NCBI GenBank assembly: GCA_030248225.1
Contig: JASANE010029987.1
Span: forward strand, 1 to 14,030
Origin: Trileptium ribeirensis
Taxonomy: Eukaryota > Nematoda > Enoplea > Enoplida > Thoracostomopsidae
Length of the DNA: 14,030 bases
Reading direction: 5' to 3'
Part shown: one piece after another, positions 9,090-14,030 of the stretch
Layout: every line of letters starts with the position of its first letter
Position numbering within the stretch: the first letter of the stretch is position 1
Program-made: the position numbers and the translations under genes
Notes under the pieces: generated by a model
Seen by the model: the letters and a program-made list of their open reading frames with translations, nothing else
Told to the model about the DNA's origin: nothing
Database searches by the model: none

Positions 9090-9660
9090 AAAAATAATAC
9101 CTGAAATTGTCTTTAGTGTACAACTGATCTGATCCACCATGATTGATTTCCGTATTCTTTGCCGTATATGCGTGCGCACCTATACGTTAGAGTAATTATA
9201 TGCAATATTGTTAACAAACTCTTTACCATTATCCGTTTGAAAATTGCCGGCGTTTTGCCTCTTCAAACACTGGTTTGACATCTGTTAGAAGTATTTTTAA
9301 AGTTTTTATAATCCTAACGACCCATACAGCCTTTGAAAATCAATCAATTATAAAAACAAGTACTGTTTAAAACCGTAGTAAGCGGCGAGATTAGTCATGT
9401 CGGCTAAATCTACCGGGAAAAAATTACGTACTTTAACAACGGTACGACTCCGTTTACATCTAAGCCTTCGAGGTTTATTCAGTGTGTCGTTCTTGCACAC
9501 TAAGCCATTCCTGTCCAGCATTCAATTTAACATTAACTCCACGTTTTCGCGCTTCACAATACAGATTTGGTGCCGTTGAGAAACCTGCAACATTAGTTGT
9601 ATCGTGACAAATACTTTGAAATTTATCGTCCCGTGTGAATGATGTAATATAAATATCCAT
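9090..9660 (-). pseudogene. Decayed DDE integrase, Polinton/Maverick or Ginger type
   Basis: The minus strand carries, in order, family blocks spread over several frames. From 9660, an ATG frame includes GFSTAPNLYCEARKRG and EWLSVQE before TAA at 9475. An overlapping frame (9465-9488) gives DTLNKPRR, followed by KRSRTVV. VDLADM (9396-9413) carries the likely first catalytic Asp. QTDNGKEFVNN (9207-9239) carries the second. A CTLKT string near 9110-9125 lies where the family's E-R-x-x-R-T-L-K end of the core is expected, but the catalytic Glu was not identified. The N-terminal L-Y, W-L-S-x-Q, T-L-(H/N)-K-P-x-R order is characteristic of rve integrases of Polinton/Maverick and Ginger elements rather than of Copia. 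Stops and frame changes lie between all blocks (for example TAA within the catalytic core), so it is not functional. No capsid, packaging ATPase or DNA polymerase B was recognised nearby. Confidence 0.72.
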
Positions 9661-10280
9661 AGCTTTTAAGTCATTCTTGTATGTCTAGCACCTCTCGATT
9701 GCGCAGGTTGTTTATATCAGCTCAAACAAAATATTGCGGACAAAATCTTCTAAGTATTTAATGAATAAAAACATACATAGAACACGTAATAGAAAACCAT
9801 ACGTACAATACATTTGTAATGCACAAAAATACGATACATATATACGTAAAAATAAAGATTACATGTGTTTTCCAATGAATTTAAAAAAATTAATATCGGA
9901 ATGTCCTATGCATATGGAGTTATTGACGTTTAAGGGCGGTCTCTATATGTTCTTACCAGCCCGGATAAAACCAGCTTCGTTACAGGGGTGCACTGGGACT
10001 AGTATGGGTTTGCACAAAGCGTTTGGAAAAGGAGACTGTCATTGTCGATTTGAAAAACTGAACATGTTTTGACTAAAATGGTGAATTTTCTGCTGTGCAG
10101 CCAGTTTATATAGAGCTGTTGTCATCTTGATTTGTTAAAAAACTCTCAATTTGGTAAGATCAAGATAAATTTTTAATTTATAATTGGATGTTGTTGGGAA
10201 ACAATAGATATTAAAGCAGGTGGAGAATTAAAATTACAGCAAAATATAATCAAAACTAGTGCGAGATTACAGTTCTATAA
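9661..10280. other. AT-rich spacer, no supported gene
   Basis: Holds a plus-strand ATG frame at 9734-10072 (112 codons, Lys, Asn, Tyr and Met rich) with no recognised motif. Its composition is what AT-rich non-coding DNA produces, so it is not called a gene. Confidence 0.4.
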
Positions 10281-10667
10281 GGGTATGAAAAAATAAAAGT
10301 CAAAAATTACTTTTCCGAGACATTTATCAACATTTCACTACTGCTGAGCAACAAGGTTACTCTATGCAAGCAGGGCAACATAGAAGTATACCCAATTTCG
10401 CAAAAGCCCCCTTCTTTTTCATCAGCCTCAAAAATTGAGCTGGCTCCTCCAGTTCTGCAACCCCCTAAATCAAGTGGTCTGTTTGTACATCCACTTCAGT
10501 TTATTCATCCCTCAAGTCGTTCGAAACTACCACAGAGTAAGGCCTTTGAATTAAATCTACAATTTTCAAACAAAAATACCCAGTCTAAACCTGAGTTGAT
10601 AACAGTATACCCGTCGCGTGGTGGGCGTCTGTTTGTTATGCAGGCGCGCCGCAGAAGGCAGCAGTAA
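10281..10667 (+). CDS. Orphan open frame, possible exon or element fragment
   Basis: The frame is open for 128 codons between TAA at 10278-10280 and TAA at 10665-10667. No ATG occurs until about nine codons before the end, so an ATG-based gene finder would miss it. The predicted product looks more protein-like than its neighbours. A hydrophobic start (FINISLLLSNKVTL) is followed by a Pro/Ser-rich middle (SSASKIELAPPVLQPPKSSG) and a strongly basic C-terminus (MQARRRRQQ). If real it would have to be a terminal exon, with a possible acceptor near 10346, or a piece of a longer mobile-element protein. I do not recognise the family. An open run of this length can occur by chance in a 14 kb window read in six frames, so confidence is low. 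Confidence 0.25.
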   Translation, partial: GYEKIKVKNYFSETFINISLLLSNKVTLCKQGNIEVYPISQKPPSFSSASKIELAPPVLQPPKSSGLFVHPLQFIHPSSRSKLPQSKAFELNLQFSNKNTQSKPELITVYPSRGGRLFVMQARRRRQQ

Positions 10668-10979
10668 GCCTTAATGCTGATTTACATTGAAAGTTACCCT
10701 CTGAGAGCTTGTGTTTTGAGGTCCGTGGGGTGTTGAGTGCTCCATACCACGTGAAAACGCACGATACTTTGGGGAATAACTTTCAGTGGAAATTTATGCC
10801 AACCACCATTTCAAGGGCGATATACATGTTAGTAAAATCCAGGTTGGTGTCCCTCCCTCACTGTCTAAGAGGCCGGTAGGTGACCCCTACATGTATGTAA
10901 ACCGCCGTTCTCAGGTGGAAAGGCTGGGAATGCCTCTAAATATTTAGAGATAAGCTGGTGACTCTATATAAATATCCAA
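10668..10979. other. GC-richer patch ending in a 16-bp palindrome and TATA-like motif
   Basis: GC rises across about 10690-10930 relative to both sides. CTCTAAATATTTAGAG at 10934-10949 is a perfect 16-bp palindrome. Fifteen bases further on, TATATAAATA (10965-10974) resembles a TATA box on the plus strand. The frames that follow (10986-11171, 11197-11400) show no recognised protein, so a promoter is only a possibility. Confidence 0.35.
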
Positions 10980-11770
10980 ATTTTATTGTCAAGCAAGATA
11001 CATCCCTCAGTTATGACTGTTCATTTGCTAAAAGCTTGTAGAAAATATATTATTTGTTTTGAATGCGGCTATATAATTAATTGTCCGGTTGCGACAGTTT
11101 TATTAGAACGCGTTATAGCGTCACTGCATTTGATCTTTATCATATCTGATTGCGGTATAAGAACCGATTGAATACAAATTTATGCAACACTGAGTCTTGA
11201 AGCAACTGCCAACAACATATATCATTGTCATACACCACATTGAGTCAAATAGCTTCCGAAATGTTTTACAAGCTAAGCGTCAAAACTTTAAGCTGCTAAT
11301 AAATATCAGATTTCAAACAGGAGCATTAAAGAATGACGTGCAGATAAAAATTTTGAAACTCTGTCGTCGCGTACTTTGTATTCTGATTAGGAACACATAA
11401 AAATATAACGATTATATTTAAATATTGATATTAATTTAGTGTTGCGTAGTTACTGGAATCAACCCTAAGCTTTTATGCGAACATGGACATTAGAATATGA
11501 GTAAGCTTCTGCCCCGATTGAGCATTATTTTGACAATAAATTGTTGTGGATGCAGTACATCAAATAAATTTTAATGGTGATTGCTACAGTATTTACTAGA
11601 GTTGAAATGTAATGCATGTTTGCTTATAAATAAGGACTACTATGGAGCCACGTCTGCATAAAAATGAGAATAGTCACAAAACGGGGGCAATCGAGCCGAT
11701 TATTGACATTATTGTATCATCTGACATAACCAAGAAGTTACTGTATAAAATACAGCCTTTACCATAAAAA
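10980..11770. other. AT-rich stretch with no recognised gene
   Basis: Two short plus-strand ATG frames occur (10986-11171 and 11197-11400). They lack recognisable domains and have the Ile, Leu and Lys bias expected of AT-rich DNA. I see no RNA gene or mobile-element end here. Confidence 0.4.
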
Positions 11771-11835
11771 TACCCACAATGCAATACAGTAATATCCACC
11801 CAATGTGCAGTGAGATCCACCCACAGTGGATGTGG
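11771..11835. repeat. Short 21-23-base tandem repeat, about three units
   Basis: ATCCACCCA recurs at 11794-11802 and 11815-11823 (period 21), with a more diverged unit (TACCCACAATGCAATACAG) just before. On the minus strand one frame reads through the units as HCGWISL, HIGWILL and YCIVGIF, a degenerate heptad in the short frame 11709-11891. The coding sense is probably incidental. Confidence 0.5.
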
Positions 11836-12176
11836 TTGTGCCCAAAGTCCCGTTTTTCACTACATAATCTTTTTTGTATTGGATTTGACATCAGCTGTCT
11901 AAATCGTGATACTTATTATATATAAATTGAATATTATTAAATATTTAGTTGAAATACATGTATACATAAATAAGATAAATACTTTGCCTAATTCTCCGCT
12001 CACAATTTGTAAGTTATTACGTTTTAGGTTATTAGGTATTAGGTTCCAGATTTTAGTGTTCTGTATTTATATATGTAACAGTGTATATAGACCTAGGTTT
12101 ATACATATACTAGTCGGTATATATTTTTATAATACGTATGTATATGTTTGAATTTTTATCTGTACACCAGGGAGTG

Positions 12177-12254
12177 ACCGGAATTCCGGTTCCGGTGAAA
12201 GTCGTGTTCCGGTTGCTGTTCCGGCAAAGGGCAAAAACCATACCGGAACCGGAA
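12177..12254. repeat. TTCCGG/CCGGAA cluster with a 14-bp palindrome
   Basis: CCGGAA or its complement TTCCGG occurs seven times: 12178, 12184, 12190, 12207, 12219, 12243 and 12249. The first two form the perfect palindrome ACCGGAATTCCGGT (12177-12190). The left members mostly read TTCCGG and the right pair reads CCGGAA, so the cluster is partly self-complementary. A related GGTTCCGGTTA lies near 13276. CCGGAA is the core of ETS-factor sites, but a degenerate minisatellite is the simpler reading. Confidence 0.65.
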
Positions 12255-13807
12255 TTTCCATTTAAAATATTTCGTAAGAAATTTTCCATATTTTTGCTTC
12301 ATCTGTGGTCCAAAAATTATACAATATGTACGTAATGACCAAGTTCCAATACAACCAATCAAAAGAAAAGATTAACTCAGCAATTTTTTACGTTATGTGA
12401 AACGTAAGTAGGGCATATAAATTCAGCAGGAATTTTTCATCTTAGCCTGCAGGAGTTTGTTAACAAAATAAAGCCAGATCGATGCTTGCAGCAGCTATTT
12501 TACACTTCCAGAAGTTTGCGGGGTATGTTGGAATTAAACCGGTCCAACTCGGTAACACAGTATGGATTACGTAGAAGTGCTTAGTTGCAAGCTGGGCTAA
12601 CAAATTGCATCAAGCACAAGCCAATGCTCTTTCAAACTTTGTAAATCAGTCTACATTGAAGTAAACTAGCATTATCTGCAACGCAGCCAGAAAATGCGTC
12701 CTTGGTAATGAACTGTATTCATTGAAACTGTGCGAGCAGTATTACAATGGATCTCATAGCATTGTGGTTAGGAAGTTATAATCATTATCTAAACGCTACC
12801 CAAATCAGTGTCTCTGACTACTGATCAGAAAATTATAGTAATATTTTCTATTATTTTATCTTAGAACCATATAAACCAATAATGTCAAGTTTCCTGCAGA
12901 ATAACATGTAATAAACGTATGTGTTGTAAAGGGAGGCGACTGGAAACATTTGCGAAAATGTTTCTTCTACAGAACGAAAGTGTTTATTCTACGCTTCATG
13001 CGTTATAAGCACATTCATTTTGACAATATATATACGCAAGGGTGTATAGTGGAAGGCATTTTTTTCTCTGGGGGTCCAAAAACTGACATATTTATCGATA
13101 AATAAACATTATTTTGCTTCCTCGGTCTCTCCAGAAAGGCAATAATGCCATTACAATACATTAAGTTTAATGTAAAAGTATTTTGAACACATTTTAAATC
13201 CACTGAACTTGCATTTGTTCCTTCATCTGTTTTGTATATATACGTTTCAAAGACCAGGATCCGGTTTAAATGGACGGTTCCGGTTATTTCCTGATGTACA
13301 CGTATGCTGCATCTATATACCTATACATATAGCACAAATCCAACCGCCGCCGTCGACGTCTGGGTGGAGTAATGCACTATTTCTCAATTAATGAGCGCTT
13401 ATATTGTAACGCAGTAATCTAAGTGGTTCCAGTGGACATGTCACTCAAAATTTTTGTCTGAGAATATATTATATAGGCGTTATTATATGTATAATTGTCT
13501 AGGTATATATTCTGGGAGATCGGCCAGCGGTATAGGCGTGTCTAGATTTGGTACAGTCCATTTTAATACATAACTTGTTTTTGATTAAATCTGTGTTAGA
13601 GAAAAAGTCCAGTGAGGGTTAGAATACATGTTAACATATTGGGGTGTCATCCTTAAGGAAGCATTTTATTACATTGTACATAATATAATTAGGTATATAT
13701 TGGAACAATGTAGTTTAGCTTACTGAGTCATGACATTTCTAATTTATGGACTTTTTATAACAACAAATAAAGTTTTTGCATAAATTGTATAACGATATAG
13801 ATTTGCT
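12255..13807. other. AT-rich stretch with no recognised gene
   Basis: No coding region, RNA gene or element end is supported. Visible structures are a hairpin at 12943-12964 and a GGTTCCGGTTA near 13276 preceded by ACCAGGATCCGG. TAGGTATATATT occurs at about 13500 and again near 13692. Short ATG frames at 13015-13203 and 13209-13391 show no motif. Confidence 0.4.
12943..12964. repeat. 9-bp perfect hairpin with GCGA tetraloop
   Basis: GAAACATTT (12943-12951) and AAATGTTTC (12956-12964) are perfectly complementary around GCGA, a loop of the stable GNRA class if transcribed on the plus strand. No surrounding RNA gene is recognised. Confidence 0.7.
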
Positions 13808-13843
13808 GTTGTATAAGGTAGCGTTGTATTAGGTTGTATAAGG
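13808..13843. repeat. Three short copies of GTTGTATAAGG
   Basis: GTTGTATAAGG at 13808-13818, GTTGTATTAGG at 13823-13833 and GTTGTATAAGG at 13833-13843 (sharing one base with its neighbour) form a small imperfect array. From here to the window end I see nothing else. Confidence 0.7.
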
Positions 13844-14030
13844 ATCTATGAGTTATACTGTTCACAGATGAGTGCATTATTACAGTATTAAGGTGCGCTT
13901 ACTTTTAAGACAACTAGGCGTACTGTACTAAACTTGAACTTATCTGTTCGTGTAAGGTCTGATAAAACGTAAGAGAAGAGCACTTTGTATCATTTGTTTT
14001 TACCAAATCTTTACATTAATACGGGAGTAC

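Noticed and set aside
9734..10072. 112-codon plus-strand frame as a gene
   Set aside because: Composition is that of translated AT-rich DNA (Lys, Asn, Tyr, Met), with no recognised motif or supporting context.

Overview
The window looks like animal genomic DNA, most likely from an insect and plausibly a higher fly. Evidence: two exons of a metazoan-type autophagy beta-propeller gene joined by consensus GT...AG splice sites; AT-rich sequence with many short tracts of the 'catacatacatat' kind; no obvious CpG loss; and decayed transposable elements. No bacterial-style gene packing, rRNA, CRISPR array or convincing tRNA was seen. The fly assignment is inference; the splice-joined exons are the firm evidence for a eukaryote.

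Layout. (1) 1-1155, minus strand: a broken Gag-like reading frame whose distal part is a 21-bp (7-residue) coding minisatellite that runs off the left edge. (2) 1602-1735 and 6258-6355, plus strand: the last two exons of a PROPPIN (WIPI3/WDR45B, Atg18-like) gene. They are joined by a 4.5 kb intron with matching phase-1 ends, and an AATAAA follows about 70 bases after the stop. Earlier exons lie left of the window, so the Gag-like relic sits in antisense orientation in an upstream intron. (3) The 4.5 kb intron holds a three-copy 113-bp tandem repeat (1878-2235). After it comes a long block (about 2240-6040) that is richer in GC in places (50-60 % in sampled lines) and has no recognisable gene. 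(4) 6436-9090: AT-rich sequence with no recognised gene. (5) 9090-9660, minus strand: a frameshifted fossil of a DDE integrase of the Polinton/Maverick-Ginger type. (6) 10281-10667, plus strand: an orphan open frame of 128 codons without an early ATG, followed by a GC-richer patch and a palindrome plus TATA-like motif. (7) 10980-14030: AT-rich DNA with small repeats, a TTCCGG/CCGGAA cluster and short hairpins, but no supported gene.

The only gene here that appears functional is the PROPPIN gene. Its product would bind phosphatidylinositol 3-phosphate on membranes during autophagosome formation. The rest is best read as introns and intergenic DNA shaped by old mobile elements. I did not find a convincing new multi-gene system. 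The most worthwhile leads are the two-frame minisatellite, the unexplained GC-shifted intronic block, the integrase fossil and the orphan frame near 10.3-10.7 kb. All family assignments come from recognising motifs by eye; no search was run.
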